Positions 26,821 through 35,994 are shown, counted from the first letter of the stretch. The stretch is DNA of 53,643 nucleotides from an uncultured Alphaproteobacteria bacterium (GCA_903909375.1 CAIVVM010000012.1:1-53643), one strand, 5' to 3'. Notes: generated by a model not told the origin, from the letters alone. Numbers and translations: made by a program.

Positions 26821-28002
26821 ATGGCGGAAGATCCGCGCAATTGGGAACCCGAGACCCAGGCGGTTCGCGGCGGCCTCATGCGCACGCCGCACGGGGAGAT
26901 CTCCGAGGCGCTCTTCCTGACCCAGAGCTTTGCCTATGACAGCGCCCAGGCAGCCGATGACAGGTTCGCGGGCGGTCCGGGGTTTATCTATCAGCGGTTC
27001 GGTAACCCTACGACCCAGATGTTCGAGGACCGGCTGGCGCTGATGGAAGGCGCCGAGCAATGCAAGTCGACGGCGTCCGGCATGGCAGCGGTGCAGCTGT
27101 CGCTGATGGGCCTGCTGCGGGCGGGCGATCACCTCGTGGCCGGCCGCGCCCTGTTCGGCTCCTGCCGCTGGATCATCTCGGAGTGGCTGCCGCGCTTCGG
27201 CGTGGAGACCACCTATGTGGACGCCACCGACCTGGAAGCCTGGAAGAATGCGGTGCGGCCCAACACCAGGGTGTTCCTGGTGGAAAGCCCGGCCAATCCG
27301 CTGCTGGAAGTGACAGCCATCGGCGCAGTGGCCGACATCGCCCACGCCGCAGGCGCGAAGCTGGTCGTCGACAATGTGTTCGCTACCCCGATCTTCCAGA
27401 AGCCGCTGGAGCTGGGCGCGGACATCGTCGTCTATTCGGCGACCAAGCATATCGACGGCCAGGGCCGGGTGCTGGGCGGCGCCATCCTCGGGTCCAACGA
27501 ACTGATGAACCAGGCCTACAAGGACATGCATCGCCATACCGGCCCGGCGCTGTCGCCGTTCAACGCCTGGGTGCTGCTGAAGGGTCTGGAGACGCTCGAT
27601 CTGCGCGTGCGCCGCCAGACCGAGACGGCGGGCCGGGTCGCTGACGCCATCGCCGCGCACTCCCGCGCGAAGCAGACGATCTATCCCGGCCGTCCGGATC
27701 ACCCCCAGGCGGCCCTGATCGCCAACCAGATGACCGGCGGCGGCAACGTCATCGCCTTCGATCTGGGCGATCGCGCCTCGGCCTGGCGGTTCCTCGATGC
27801 CCTGCAGATCGTCGACATCTCCAACAATCTGGGCGACGCCAAATCGATGGCCACCCACCCCTGCACCACCACCCACCGCTCGATGCCCGAGGCCGAACGG
27901 CTGGAGATCGGCCTGACCGAGGGCTGGGTGCGGATGAGTGTGGGCCTTGAAGGCGCCGGCGATCTGGTGCGGGACGTGACCCGGGCGCTGGACAGGGCTT
28001 AA
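26821..28002 (+). CDS. metZ: O-succinylhomoserine sulfhydrylase
   Basis: This 393-residue Cys/Met-metabolism PLP enzyme adds sulfide to O-succinylhomoserine to make homocysteine in methionine synthesis. The PLP lysine lies in 'YSATKHIDGQGRVLGG', with 'YQRFGNPTTQMFEDRLALMEG' and 'CTTTHRSMPEAERLEIGL' at the expected places. The KHIDGQGR block is characteristic of MetZ rather than of cystathionine lyases. AAGGAG six bases upstream supports ATG 26821. Confidence 0.95.
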   Translation: MAEDPRNWEPETQAVRGGLMRTPHGEISEALFLTQSFAYDSAQAADDRFAGGPGFIYQRFGNPTTQMFEDRLALMEGAEQCKSTASGMAAVQLSLMGLLRAGDHLVAGRALFGSCRWIISEWLPRFGVETTYVDATDLEAWKNAVRPNTRVFLVESPANPLLEVTAIGAVADIAHAAGAKLVVDNVFATPIFQKPLELGADIVVYSATKHIDGQGRVLGGAILGSNELMNQAYKDMHRHTGPALSPFNAWVLLKGLETLDLRVRRQTETAGRVADAIAAHSRAKQTIYPGRPDHPQAALIANQMTGGGNVIAFDLGDRASAWRFLDALQIVDISNNLGDAKSMATHPCTTTHRSMPEAERLEIGLTEGWVRMSVGLEGAGDLVRDVTRALDRA

Positions 28003-28015
28003 GGGGCCCCTTCAC

Positions 28016-28109
28016 CCGCTTCGCGGGAGCTCGCCCAACGGAGGGAGCAACCTGGTCGTGACAGATCCTCACCCCGTTGGGGGAGGTGGCGCGAAGCGCC
28101 GGAGGGGGT
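28016..28109. repeat. Palindromic intergenic repeat between metZ and hslO
   Basis: The gap between these convergent genes contains a hairpin GGCGC-GAA-GCGCC (28088-28100) embedded in complementary C/G-rich runs (CCCCGTTGGGGGAGG and GGAGGGGG), plus a weaker partial copy to its left around CCGCTTCGCGG (28019-28029). This composition is typical of dispersed Caulobacterales intergenic palindromes and could also end transcription from both sides. Confidence 0.5.
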
Positions 28110-29006
28110 TCACGCCCCCGCCAGAGCGTCCGGCGTCACCGCATACAGCCGGCTGCAGAATTCGCAGGTGACGTGGATCTTGCCGTCGGGCTCGACCATG
28201 TCCTCGCGTTCCGCCGCCTCGAAGGATTTCAGCACAGACTCGATGCGTTCCTGGCTGCACCTGCAGACCGCCGCCAGCATACGCGGGTCGAACACCCGCA
28301 CGCCGTCCTCATGGAACAGGTTGAAGAGAAGCTGGTTCGAGCTCAGGTCCGGGTCCACCAGCTCGTCCTCGCCGATGGTCTCGAAAAACGCCTGGGTGCG
28401 CCGCCAGGCGTCCTCGGTGGAGCCGCGCGTCTCGTCGGCGGCGATGTACTGGATCAGGACGCCGCCGGCCCGCGAGACCCCGTCCACCTGGCCCACCGCC
28501 AGACGCACCCGCGTCGGGGTCTGCTCGGACTGGACGAAATACTGCTCGGCGCAGAGCGCCAGGGTCTCGCCCTCGATGGCCGTCATCCCCTGATAGCGGT
28601 CCATGTCCGGGCCCTGATCCACGGTCATCATGAACACGCCATCGCCGAGAAGGGTCCTGGCGCCGGGCCGAACAAAGCCCTTCGACGCTGCCGCCACCTC
28701 GTCTGACTCGAACCGGCAATAGCCGCGCAGGCCACCGGAGGTGTCATAGTCGGCAACCACATAGCGTACGGGACCCGAGCCTCGCGCCTCGACGATCAGC
28801 CGGCCGTCAAACTTCAGGTTCGACCCCACCAGCGCGGCCAGCGCGCACGCTTCACCCAGCAGGTTCGCCACGGGCTCCGGATAGTCATGAGCCCGCAGGA
28901 TGGTGTCGATCGCCAGGCCCAGGCGCGCAATGCGGCCCCGGACAGGCTCGCCTTCGATCTGGAATGCGCCGACCAGATCGTCGTGAGGAGAGGTCATTTC
29001 GGACAT
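28110..29006 (-). CDS. hslO: Hsp33 redox-regulated chaperone
   Basis: This 298-residue Hsp33-family protein is a holdase activated when oxidation releases zinc. The C-terminal redox switch is C-x-C ('AVCRCSQERI') and C-x-x-C ('VTCEFCSRLY') separated by about 33 residues, as expected. The N-terminal domain carries 'LLGEACALAALVGSNLKFDGRL' and 'RGYCRFESD'. Either the first codon at 29006 or Met4 at 28997 could be the start. It lies downstream of argD, argF and the parDE pair on the same strand. Confidence 0.95.
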   Translation of the reverse strand: MSEMTSPHDDLVGAFQIEGEPVRGRIARLGLAIDTILRAHDYPEPVANLLGEACALAALVGSNLKFDGRLIVEARGSGPVRYVVADYDTSGGLRGYCRFESDEVAAASKGFVRPGARTLLGDGVFMMTVDQGPDMDRYQGMTAIEGETLALCAEQYFVQSEQTPTRVRLAVGQVDGVSRAGGVLIQYIAADETRGSTEDAWRRTQAFFETIGEDELVDPDLSSNQLLFNLFHEDGVRVFDPRMLAAVCRCSQERIESVLKSFEAAEREDMVEPDGKIHVTCEFCSRLYAVTPDALAGA

Positions 29007-29084
29007 GGGGCGCTATATAGTGAAGGTGCGAGCGGATGCGAACCTTGCTGGCGGAAGAAGCCGACACCCGGCGTTGGAACTGCG

Positions 29085-29381
29085 TCAGCGATCCGGCAGC
29101 GCGCGTCGGGCATCCTGGCTCCCGAGAACCCTCACGATCAGCACATCATCCGGTCGGATCAGATAGTAGATCGCATGGGCGCCGCAGACGCAGCGCCGGT
29201 AGCCGGGCCTCAGATGGTCGACGGCAGGATAGTGTTGGGGATTTGCCGCCGCGCGTTCGAAGTGCTGCTTGAGCAGATCGCGATATCGGATGGCCTGTTC
29301 CCGACCAAACGTCCGTGCGCCGTAAGCGGCGATGTCGAGCAAGTCCTGTCGCGCAGCCAGCGAGAGGCCGTACTTAGCCAT
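29085..29381 (-). CDS. parE: ParE/RelE-superfamily toxin
   Basis: This 98-residue ParE-type toxin of a type II toxin-antitoxin system has 'LSLAARQDLLDIAAYGARTFGREQAIRYRDLL' at the N-terminus, 'YRRCVCGAHAIYYLIRPDDVLIVRVLG' in the core, and a basic end, matching chromosomal ParE proteins. It overlaps the antitoxin stop by 8 bases, so translation is coupled. ParE toxins typically inhibit DNA gyrase; that target is inferred from the family. Confidence 0.92.
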   Translation of the reverse strand: MAKYGLSLAARQDLLDIAAYGARTFGREQAIRYRDLLKQHFERAAANPQHYPAVDHLRPGYRRCVCGAHAIYYLIRPDDVLIVRVLGSQDARRALPDR

Positions 29382-29640
29382 GCGACGTCGGGCGACCGTC
29401 GAGAGCTTCCGCCCAGATTTCGTCGACTGACTGGGTACTGATCCCGCTCTGCTCGCCGTCGATGAGGGCGGCGCGGATTGCCTCGATTTCCGCTGGGCTC
29501 TCGACGTCGTTCTTCTGCGCCCGTCGGATCAGGTCACGGATACACTCGCTGTCGTTGGTGTAGTCGCCGCTCTCGATCCGGGCCTTGATCCAGTCATCCT
29601 GCTTGCGGGTCAGGGTGATGGTTTTGCGAACAGCGGACAT
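29374..29640 (-). CDS. parD: ParD antitoxin (CC2985 family)
   Basis: This 88-residue antitoxin has an N-terminal ribbon-helix-helix DNA-binding region ('VRKTITLTRKQDDWIKARIESGDYTNDSECIRDLIRR', residues 4-40) and an acidic C-terminal segment that would bind and neutralise ParE. It precedes the toxin with an 8-base overlap, the usual order. Autoregulation of the pair through its promoter is expected for the family; a palindrome lies directly upstream. Confidence 0.92.
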   Translation of the reverse strand: MSAVRKTITLTRKQDDWIKARIESGDYTNDSECIRDLIRRAQKNDVESPAEIEAIRAALIDGEQSGISTQSVDEIWAEALDGRPTSHG

Positions 29641-29647
29641 GTTTGGC

Positions 29648-29657
29648 TCCTTAAGGA
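29648..29657. promoter_or_regulatory. Palindrome at the parD ribosome site
   Basis: TCCTTAAGGA is a perfect 10-base palindrome 7 bases before the parD ATG and includes its AAGGA ribosome site. It could be part of the ParD operator or help occlude translation; no experimental motif is known for this family member. Confidence 0.35.
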
Positions 29658-29859
29658 ACTCAAATTCTCATACTATTGGTGTTTTATCGCGCGATTGCGC
29701 GGATGGCGCAAGAATTCCCAATCGGGCGGATATGGTGTGAACACGCCCGTGATCGCACCATGCGAGGTCGAAGCGAGGCGATCATGTCATGGGCTTCTTC
29801 GACCTCATCATCGAGCACCGGTCGCTCCATGAGGCTCAAGCAGAAGGCCGTCCCCGCCC

Positions 29860-30798
29860 TCAGATCGCGCCGAAGCACCAGGCCAGGATCGATTTCTGGG
29901 CGTGGATGCGGTTTTCGGCCTCGTCCCAGATCACGCTCTGCGGGCCATCCATCACCTCGTCGGTGACTTCCTCGCCGCGGTGCGCGGGAAGGCAATGCAT
30001 GAACAGGGCTTCCTGGTTGGCCACCGCCATCAACCGGCCGTCCACCTGGAACGGTTCCAGCGCCTCGACCCGCTCGTCATGGTCGGTGTCGCCCATGGAG
30101 ACCCAGGTGTCGGTGATCACGCAGTCGGCGCCGCGCACGGCGTCGTAGGGGTCATGGCCTGTGGTGATCAGGCCCTGCTGCTCGGCGGCTCGGGCCAGGT
30201 CCATCATGTCCGGATGGAAGACCGCCGGCGAAGCGATGTTCAACCGGAACCCCAGCTTCGGCGCGGCGTGGATGAAGCTGGAGCAGACGTTGTTGCCGTC
30301 GCCCACCCAGGCCAGGGTCTTGCCTGTGACCGGTCCCCGGTGTTCCTCGAAGGTCATCAGGTCGGCCACGATCTGGCAAGGGTGGCCCCTGTCCGACAGG
30401 CCGTTGATCACCGGTACCGACGACCACATGGCCAGACGCTCGACATCCTCGTGAGAATTGGCGCGGATCATGATCGCGTCGACCATTCGCGACAGCACGC
30501 GGGCGGTGTCCTCGATCGGCTCACCACGACCCAGTTGCATGTCGACGGCATTGGAGATGATCACGTCGCCGCCCAGCTGGCGCATGGCCGCATCGAACGA
30601 GAAGCGGGTCCGTGTGGAGTTCTTCTGGAAGATCATCGCCAGCGTGCGGCCGTCGGCCGGACGATCGGCGTCGGGCTTGCCTTTCGGCCAGCCGGCGCGT
30701 GCGGCCTTGCGGGCCTTGGCATCTTCCAGAATTTTCCGCAGCTCGGAGCCCTCGAGCTTCCAGAGATCGAGAAAATGCCGGGGCGACGGCGCGCTCAC
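29860..30798 (-). CDS. argF: Ornithine carbamoyltransferase
   Basis: This 312-residue protein condenses ornithine and carbamoyl phosphate to citrulline in arginine synthesis. The carbamoyl-phosphate loop STRTRFSF is at 61-68, '[15 protein letters not shown]' follows, and the ornithine-binding '[16 protein letters not shown]' lies near the C-terminus. The start is GTG 30798, which overlaps the argD stop (GTGA), so the two are translationally coupled. The 219 bases between argF and parD (29641-29859) contain no gene I can support. Confidence 0.96.
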   Translation of the reverse strand: MSAPSPRHFLDLWKLEGSELRKILEDAKARKAARAGWPKGKPDADRPADGRTLAMIFQKNSTRTRFSFDAAMRQLGGDVIISNAVDMQLGRGEPIEDTARVLSRMVDAIMIRANSHEDVERLAMWSSVPVINGLSDRGHPCQIVADLMTFEEHRGPVTGKTLAWVGDGNNVCSSFIHAAPKLGFRLNIASPAVFHPDMMDLARAAEQQGLITTGHDPYDAVRGADCVITDTWVSMGDTDHDERVEALEPFQVDGRLMAVANQEALFMHCLPAHRGEEVTDEVMDGPQSVIWDEAENRIHAQKSILAWCFGAI

Positions 30799-32012
30799 GC
30801 CGCCTTCACCTTGGCCTGTGCCGCCTCGCAGGCGCGTTCCAGACTGGTCATCGCCTCACGCGCCTCTTCCAGGGTGAGCGTCAGCGGCGGCAGCAGACGC
30901 ACGCAGTTGTCGCCGCCGCCGGCAATCAGCAGGTGCTGGTCGCGGGCGTGCTGCATGAACTCGCGGTTGGGGGTGGCCAGCTTGATACCGATCAGCAGGC
31001 CCTTGCCGCGAATGTCGACCACCACGTCCGGGAAGCGATCCTTCAGGCCGGTGAGCTGCTGGTTGAAGTAGCCGGCCACCTCGCGCACGTGGGCCAGGAG
31101 TTCCGGCTTCACCAGTTCCTCGAGAGAGGCCAGACCCACCGCCATGGCCAGCGGATTGCCGCCATAGGTCGAGCCGTGGGAGCCGGGCGTCATTCCCGCG
31201 GCCGCTTTGGCCGTGGCCAGGCAGGCGCCCACCGGAAACCCGCCGCCCAGCGCCTTGGCCACCGCCATGATGTCCGGCGCCGCATCCTCGGCCCATTCGT
31301 AGGCGAACAGCTTGCCGGTCCGGCCCAGGCCGCACTGAATTTCGTCGTAGATCAGCAGGATCCCGGCCTGGTCGCACAGCTGGCGCAGGCCGCGCATGCA
31401 GACGTCCGGCAAGGCGCGTGCGCCGCCCTCGCCCTGCACCGGCTCGATCAGGATCGCCGCGGTGGTGGGACCGATCGCCGCCTTCAGCGCCTCGTGGTCG
31501 CCGTAGGGCAGTTGGACAAACCCCGGCATCGGCGGACCAAAGCCCTCCAGATAGCTGGCGTTGCCCGAAGCGTTGACCGCCGCGAGCGTCCGGCCGTGGA
31601 ACGAACCGTCAAAACCGATGATGTCGATCCGCTCGGGGTTTCCACGAGCCCAGTGATACTTGCGCGCCGTCTTGATGGCGCACTCGATGGCCTCGGCGCC
31701 GGAGTTGGTGAAGAATACCACGTCGGCGAAAGTCGCGTCCGTCAGCGCCGTCGCCAGCTTCTCCTGCTGGGGGATCGTGAAGATGTTGGAGGTGTGCCAG
31801 AGCTTCTCGGCCTGATCCTTCACCGCCTGGATCAGCTTGGGATGGCTGTGGCCTAGCGCGGTGACCGCGATACCCGCCATGCAGTCCAGATAAGCGACCC
31901 CGTCCGTGGTGTAGAGACGCACGCCCTCGCCTCGCTCGAACGCCAGCGGGGTGCGGCTGTAGACACCCATGATGTGATCGCTGGGAACAGGCGGCGCGGA
32001 CTGATCGGCCAC
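30795..32012 (-). CDS. argD: Acetylornithine aminotransferase
   Basis: This protein of about 405 residues is a class III PLP aminotransferase that makes N-acetylornithine and often also acts in lysine synthesis. Blocks are '[27 protein letters not shown]', '[21 protein letters not shown]', '[20 protein letters not shown]' and the PLP lysine in '[17 protein letters not shown]'. GGAGGG seven bases before GTG 32012 fixes this start; the open frame continues 31 codons further but without a better signal. It leads the argD-argF unit. Confidence 0.94.
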   Translation of the reverse strand: MADQSAPPVPSDHIMGVYSRTPLAFERGEGVRLYTTDGVAYLDCMAGIAVTALGHSHPKLIQAVKDQAEKLWHTSNIFTIPQQEKLATALTDATFADVVFFTNSGAEAIECAIKTARKYHWARGNPERIDIIGFDGSFHGRTLAAVNASGNASYLEGFGPPMPGFVQLPYGDHEALKAAIGPTTAAILIEPVQGEGGARALPDVCMRGLRQLCDQAGILLIYDEIQCGLGRTGKLFAYEWAEDAAPDIMAVAKALGGGFPVGACLATAKAAAGMTPGSHGSTYGGNPLAMAVGLASLEELVKPELLAHVREVAGYFNQQLTGLKDRFPDVVVDIRGKGLLIGIKLATPNREFMQHARDQHLLIAGGGDNCVRLLPPLTLTLEEAREAMTSLERACEAAQAKVKAA

Positions 32013-32019
32013 TGAAAGA

Positions 32020-32025
32020 CCCTCC
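32020..32025 (-). promoter_or_regulatory. Ribosome binding site selecting the argD GTG start
   Basis: GGAGGG (minus strand) lies 7 bases upstream of GTG 32012. It is the best translation signal in the region and argues against longer N-terminal versions of ArgD. Confidence 0.65.
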
Positions 32026-32238
32026 AGAATGGAAGCGTCCCCGCAGCGCTGGGCAGCGGGGACCGGAAGGCTTTGCGTTTTCGTCTTGGAATGTGACGAA
32101 GTCAATCGTCAGGGCGTAGAACCGCAGAGCGCGAGCTTCATCCAGGCCTCCGGCGCGACAAATGTGATGCGATTTGACCCAGCGCAATTCGACCGGACAG
32201 TCCGGAGATCATCTTCTGACGAGACGATGGAGGATGCC

Positions 32239-32616
32239 ATGATCGAAACCCTGAAATCACCCGACCACGTCCTGGCCTACCGTCTCGACGGCGTCATGAC
32301 GGCCGAGGACTACGATGTTGCCGTCAGAGCGCTGGAACATAAGCTCAAGAGCCATAGCCACCTGGGTCTCTATGCCGACATGACCGACTTCAAAACCATG
32401 ACAGCCGAGGCCCTGGTGCACGACCTGAAGTTCCACATGTCTCATCTGGGCCTGTGGAAACGCTTTCCGCGCATCGCCATTCTTACGGATGAGCCGTGGC
32501 TGAAGGCCATGGTGAGCGTTATGGGCGCCATCCTGCCGCACGTCGAAGCCAGGGCGTTCGCGCCCAGTGAGAAAGAGGTGGCGCTTGCCTGGGCCTCCGT
32601 GATGGTCGACGACTAG
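32239..32616 (+). CDS. SpoIIAA-like (STAS-fold) protein
   Basis: This 125-residue protein of the SpoIIAA-like family (pfam11964) has 'VLAYRLDGVMTAEDYDVAVRALEHKL', 'LGLYADMTDFKTMTAEAL', 'KRFPRIAILTDEPWLKAM' and the ending 'AFAPSEKEVALAW', which follow the family's alternating strand-helix pattern. The function is unknown; it is presumably a small lipid- or protein-binding STAS-like domain. GGAGG at 32229-32233 selects ATG 32239. Its stop codon lies inside a palindrome shared with the convergent ABC permease. Confidence 0.85.
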   Translation: MIETLKSPDHVLAYRLDGVMTAEDYDVAVRALEHKLKSHSHLGLYADMTDFKTMTAEALVHDLKFHMSHLGLWKRFPRIAILTDEPWLKAMVSVMGAILPHVEARAFAPSEKEVALAWASVMVDD

Positions 32617-32634
32617 ATGTGAGCTCACATCTAG
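32613..32634. terminator. Perfect 22-base palindrome spanning two convergent stop codons
   Basis: A CTAG-ended palindrome (11-base arms around GAGCTC, 32613-32634) contains the TAG stop of the SpoIIAA-like gene (32614-32616) and, on the other strand, the TAG stop of the ABC permease (32631-32633). It could form a hairpin in either transcript but has no T-tract. A bidirectional termination or RNA-stability role is inferred. Confidence 0.5.
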
Positions 32635-33455
32635 GTCTTGATCTTGTAGCCCGTCCGGAACATCCACAGGCAAACCCAGCCTAGACTGAGGGTCAGGACC
32701 GCCGTCATCACGACGCCAATGGTGATCGAACTGTCGGCCATGCCGGTGAAGCCAAACCGGAAACCGTCGATCAGATAGAAGAACGGGTTGAAGTGGCTGG
32801 CCGTGCGGAACGGCTCGGGCAGCTTCTCCACCAGATAGAAGGTCCCGGAGAGGAACGTCATCGGCATGATCACGAAGTTGGTCACCGCCGCCATGTGATC
32901 AAACTTCTCGGCCCAGAGCCCGGCCATGATGCCGATGAAGGCCATGATCAGCGCCGAGCCGATCCCGAAGTAGAGCACCGCCCAGGGCTGGGCCATCGGC
33001 AGACGCGCGAAGGGCATCACCGCCAGCAGGGTGACCAGTCCGACCAGGATGCCGCGGGTGGCTGCGCCGGCGCCGAACCCGATCGCCAGTTCGCCCGGCG
33101 TCAGCGGCGGGGTCATGAAATCGCCCATCATCCCGTTGAACTTGGCCTGTAGCAGCGATGACGACGAATTGGCGAAGGCGTTCGAGAGGATCTGCATCAT
33201 GATCAGGCCGGGCGCCACGAAGGTTCCGTAGGCTACGCCGTGCACCTCGCGCCCGCCGCCCACCGCAACCACGAACACCAGCATATAGAGCAACGCCGTC
33301 ACCACCGGCGCGGCAAGCGTCTGGGTGCCCACCTTTATGAAGCGGCGGATCTCCCGCAAATAGAGGGTCTTCAGCCCCTCCCAGTTCACGCCCTGATAGA
33401 CGCGGGGCACAGGCGGCAGGGCGGTTTCGGCGGTCGGCATGTCTGGCATAGCCAA
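32631..33455 (-). CDS. ABC-2 type transporter permease
   Basis: This 274-residue membrane protein has six helices and the ABC-2 family features 'REIRRFIKVGTQTLAAPVVTALLYMLVF', 'GLIMMQILSNAFANSSSSLLQAKFNGMMGD' and 'PMTFLSGTFYLVEKLPEPFRTASHFNPFFYLIDGFRFGF' (the ABC-2 signature, in pieces). It resembles the NodJ/YadH group, which exports polysaccharides, lipids or drugs. No ATP-binding partner is next to it, so the ATPase must be encoded elsewhere. Confidence 0.88.
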   Translation of the reverse strand: MAMPDMPTAETALPPVPRVYQGVNWEGLKTLYLREIRRFIKVGTQTLAAPVVTALLYMLVFVVAVGGGREVHGVAYGTFVAPGLIMMQILSNAFANSSSSLLQAKFNGMMGDFMTPPLTPGELAIGFGAGAATRGILVGLVTLLAVMPFARLPMAQPWAVLYFGIGSALIMAFIGIMAGLWAEKFDHMAAVTNFVIMPMTFLSGTFYLVEKLPEPFRTASHFNPFFYLIDGFRFGFTGMADSSITIGVVMTAVLTLSLGWVCLWMFRTGYKIKT

Positions 33456-33516
33456 GGTGTGCGCCGGGCGCGGCGAACGTGCAAGAGCCGGCTTGGCCGA
33501 CGCAACATCTAGTTCC

Positions 33517-33525
33517 TGTGGATGA
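33517..33525 (-). promoter_or_regulatory. Near-consensus DnaA box upstream of gcrA
   Basis: The plus strand reads TGTGGATGA, one mismatch from TGTGGATAA, the reverse complement of TTATCCACA. It lies about 137 bases before the gcrA start. In Caulobacter, DnaA activates gcrA transcription, so this is a plausible DnaA site. Confidence 0.45.
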
Positions 33526-33661
33526 TCGCGATGGCGCCTATTGTGGCCGTTAGGGAGTTGTTTACTACTGATGGTGGTTGCTGAGCGGCGAGATCGTTGG
33601 GTGACACAAGATGTAGATACCGGCGCCGCCTGATGCGCGCCGCAGGCTGGGAGGCGAGACC

Positions 33662-34168
33662 ATGGGCTGGACCGACGAACGGGTCGAACTTCTGAAGAAG
33701 CTCTGGCAGGACGGGCTTTCCGCCAGCCAGATCGCCAAGCAGCTGGGCGGCGTCACCCGCAACGCGGTGATCGGCAAGGTGCACCGGCTGGGCCTGTCGG
33801 GCCGCGCCACGCCGTCGAAGCCGCAGCGGACCACCTTCAAGGCCCCGCGCCCCGCCCGCGTCGCCGTGGCGGCGCCATCGGCCCCGCGCCGGATCGCCGA
33901 GCCGGTCTCCTCCAGCCCCGTGCCGCCCACGCCGGTCCGCTATGTGGACGAGGCCCCCGGCACCGCCACCGTCCTGACCCTGGGCGCCCACATGTGCAAA
34001 TGGCCCATCGGCGATCCCTCGATGGACAATTTCACCTTCTGCGGCCGCCGTTCGGAAGAGACCGGCCCCTACTGCCACGAGCACGCCACGATCGCCTATC
34101 AGCCGGTGCAGACCAAGAAGAAGTCCGGCGCCGCCGAACTGGCCCGCAGCCTGCGCCGCTACATCTGA
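33662..34168 (+). CDS. gcrA: GcrA cell cycle regulator
   Basis: This 168-residue GcrA is the alphaproteobacterial master regulator that works with sigma-70 RNA polymerase at promoters bearing methylated GANTC sites. The N-terminal DNA-binding domain is 'MGWTDERVELLKKLWQDG' plus 'SASQIAKQLG' and 'TRNAVIGKVHRLGLSGR' (residues 1-48), almost the textbook sequence. A Pro/Ala-rich linker follows (about 50-105), then the C-terminal sigma-interacting domain ('HMCKWPIGDPS', 'FCGRRSEETGPYCHEH'). GGAGG lies 8 bases before the ATG. It is found only in alphaproteobacteria and strongly supports the taxonomic call. Confidence 0.97.
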   Translation: MGWTDERVELLKKLWQDGLSASQIAKQLGGVTRNAVIGKVHRLGLSGRATPSKPQRTTFKAPRPARVAVAAPSAPRRIAEPVSSSPVPPTPVRYVDEAPGTATVLTLGAHMCKWPIGDPSMDNFTFCGRRSEETGPYCHEHATIAYQPVQTKKKSGAAELARSLRRYI

Positions 34169-34307
34169 GATCCGCAAGTCGACGCGGACGACCAATCCGT
34201 TGGGGATGGGGGACGTGTCTGGAGCCGAGGTGGCAGCTGTCATCTAAGGCGCCGGATGCGTCCCTTTCTCTTTGGAATATCTGGCGCATGCCCGATAGGT
34301 TGGCCGA

Positions 34308-35747
34308 ATGACCGACGTCGCCCTGCCCACCGAAGAAGCCGGCAACGCCAAGCCCTACTCCGTCTCGGAGCTGGCGTTTGCGCTCAAGCGGACGCTGGAG
34401 GACGCCTACGGATTTGTGCGCCTGCGGGGCGAGCTCTCCAAGGTCACCAACCACTCCAACGGCCACGTCTATCTGACGATCAAGGATGAGCGCGCCGCCA
34501 TCGACGGCGTGGTCTGGAAGGGCCAGGTGCGCGGCCTGCAGGTCCGGCCCGAACAGGGGCTGGAGGTGATCGTCACCGGCAAGATCACGACCTATCCGCA
34601 AGGCTCGCGCTACCAGATCGTTATTGAAACCATGGAACCGGCCGGCATCGGCGCCCTGCTGGCCCAGCTGGAGCGGCTGAAGGCGAAGCTGGCGGCCGAG
34701 GGGCTGTTCGAGCCGTCGCGCAAACAGCCGCTGCCCACCATGCCCACCGTAGTGGGGGTGATCACCAGCCCGACCGGCGCCGTGATCCGGGACATCCTGC
34801 ACCGCATCCGCGACCGCTGGCCCTGCCGCGTGATCGTCTGGCCGGTCGTCGTGCAGGGCGAGGCCGCCGCGGGCCAGGTGGCGGCCGCCATCCGCGGATT
34901 CAACGCGCTGGACGGCTCGGGGCCAGTCCCCCGGCCAGACGTGCTGATCGTCGCGAGGGGCGGCGGCTCGGTCGAGGATCTCTGGGCGTTCAACGATGAG
35001 GCGCTGGCGCGCACGGCAGCCGAGAGCGCGATCCCTCTGATCAGCGCCGTGGGCCACGAGACCGACACCACCCTGATCGACTTCGTGTCGGACCGAAGGG
35101 CGCCAACCCCCACGGCCGCCGCCGAGATGGCGACGCCGGTGCTGGCGGAACTCAAGGGCCTGATGTCGGACCTGGGCGGACGGCTGCACCGTTCCGGCGG
35201 TCGGGTGGTCGATGACCGGATGGGCCGGATCGAAGCGGCAGACCGGGCGCTGAAGCGCGCGCCGGACCTGCTGCGACTGGCCGAACAGCGGTTCGATATC
35301 GTCTCGGGCCGCCTGGGCGCCGGTCTCGCCCGCAACGTGGCGGTGCATGAGCGGGAACTGGTGCGCGTGGCCTCGCGGCTGACGCCCCTGCTGCTGCAAC
35401 GCCCGCAGGCAACCCAGAAGCTGCGCCTCGACACCCTCACCGCCCGGCTGCGCCCGTCGATTGACCGACGGCTGGAGCGCCTTTCGGAACGGCTGGAAAG
35501 CCTGGCCAAGCTCTATGCCTCTGTCGACCCGGACCGTCCCTTGCAGCGAGGTTTCGCCCGCGTCGCGCGGGCCGACGGCGGCCTCGTCCGCGCTGGCGAG
35601 GCGCTCAAGGCCGGCGAAACCGTCGCCATCACCTTCGGCGACCGCGTCACCCGCCAGGCTGTAATCGACGGCGAGAGCACCACGACGCCCCGGCCCGCCC
35701 GGCCGCGCCCCCGCGCCGAGCCGCCGCCGCAGGGCGATCTGTTCTGA
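34308..35747 (+). CDS. xseA: Exodeoxyribonuclease VII large subunit
   Basis: This 479-residue large subunit of ExoVII degrades single-stranded DNA. It has an N-terminal OB-fold ('[14 protein letters not shown]', '[26 protein letters not shown]'), the catalytic core with '[20 protein letters not shown]' and '[17 protein letters not shown]', then '[29 protein letters not shown]', and a long charged coiled-coil region (about 280-400). The C-terminus carries 'PLQRGFARV'. The small subunit XseB is not in this window. It lies 28 bases before the DUF2093 gene. Confidence 0.97.
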   Translation: MTDVALPTEEAGNAKPYSVSELAFALKRTLEDAYGFVRLRGELSKVTNHSNGHVYLTIKDERAAIDGVVWKGQVRGLQVRPEQGLEVIVTGKITTYPQGSRYQIVIETMEPAGIGALLAQLERLKAKLAAEGLFEPSRKQPLPTMPTVVGVITSPTGAVIRDILHRIRDRWPCRVIVWPVVVQGEAAAGQVAAAIRGFNALDGSGPVPRPDVLIVARGGGSVEDLWAFNDEALARTAAESAIPLISAVGHETDTTLIDFVSDRRAPTPTAAAEMATPVLAELKGLMSDLGGRLHRSGGRVVDDRMGRIEAADRALKRAPDLLRLAEQRFDIVSGRLGAGLARNVAVHERELVRVASRLTPLLLQRPQATQKLRLDTLTARLRPSIDRRLERLSERLESLAKLYASVDPDRPLQRGFARVARADGGLVRAGEALKAGETVAITFGDRVTRQAVIDGESTTTPRPARPRPRAEPPPQGDLF

Positions 35748-35775
35748 ACCCCGGCGGCGCGCTACACTGCACTCC

Positions 35776-35994
35776 ATGAACGCTCACGACCGCACCTTCG
35801 CCGCCCAGGACCTCGCCAAGCTGCACTACGGCGACGGCGACTACGCTGTGCTGCGCCCTGGCCGCCATGTGCTCTGCGCCGTCACCGGCCAGAAGGTGCC
35901 CCTGGAGCAACTCCGCTACTGGAGCGCCACACTGCAGGAGGCCTACGCCGGTCCTGCCGAGTCACTGAAGCGCTGGCAGGAAACGCAGGGCTGA
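35776..35994 (+). CDS. DUF2093 family protein
   Basis: This 72-residue protein matches DUF2093: 'KLHYGDGDYAVLRPGRHVLCAVTG' and 'IPLEELRYW'-like 'VPLEQLRYWSA', with a tail 'AYAGPAESLKRW'. The family is small, confined mainly to alphaproteobacteria, often follows xseA, and has no assigned role; the fold is probably a small beta barrel or zinc-free ribbon. Its 3' end overlaps the convergent membrane-SRPBCC gene by 33 bases. Confidence 0.9.
   Translation: MNAHDRTFAAQDLAKLHYGDGDYAVLRPGRHVLCAVTGQKVPLEQLRYWSATLQEAYAGPAESLKRWQETQG

Noticed and set aside
26788..27876. Minus-strand open frame (362 codons) opposite metZ
   Set aside because: Antisense of metZ with a biased Gly/Arg/Val composition.
29684..29995. 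Possible small gene between argF and parD on the minus strand
   Set aside because: It mostly overlaps the argF 3' end in another frame, has no good ribosome site and matches no family.
33550..33564. Possible CtrA site (TTAG-N7-TTTA) upstream of gcrA
   Set aside because: The spacing fits TTAA-N7-TTAA but each half has a mismatch; too weak to call without binding data.
34032..35777. Long minus-strand open frame (581 codons) opposite xseA
   Set aside because: A GC-rich antisense shadow of xseA, full of Arg/Gly/Ala with no family motif; xseA on the plus strand is unmistakable.
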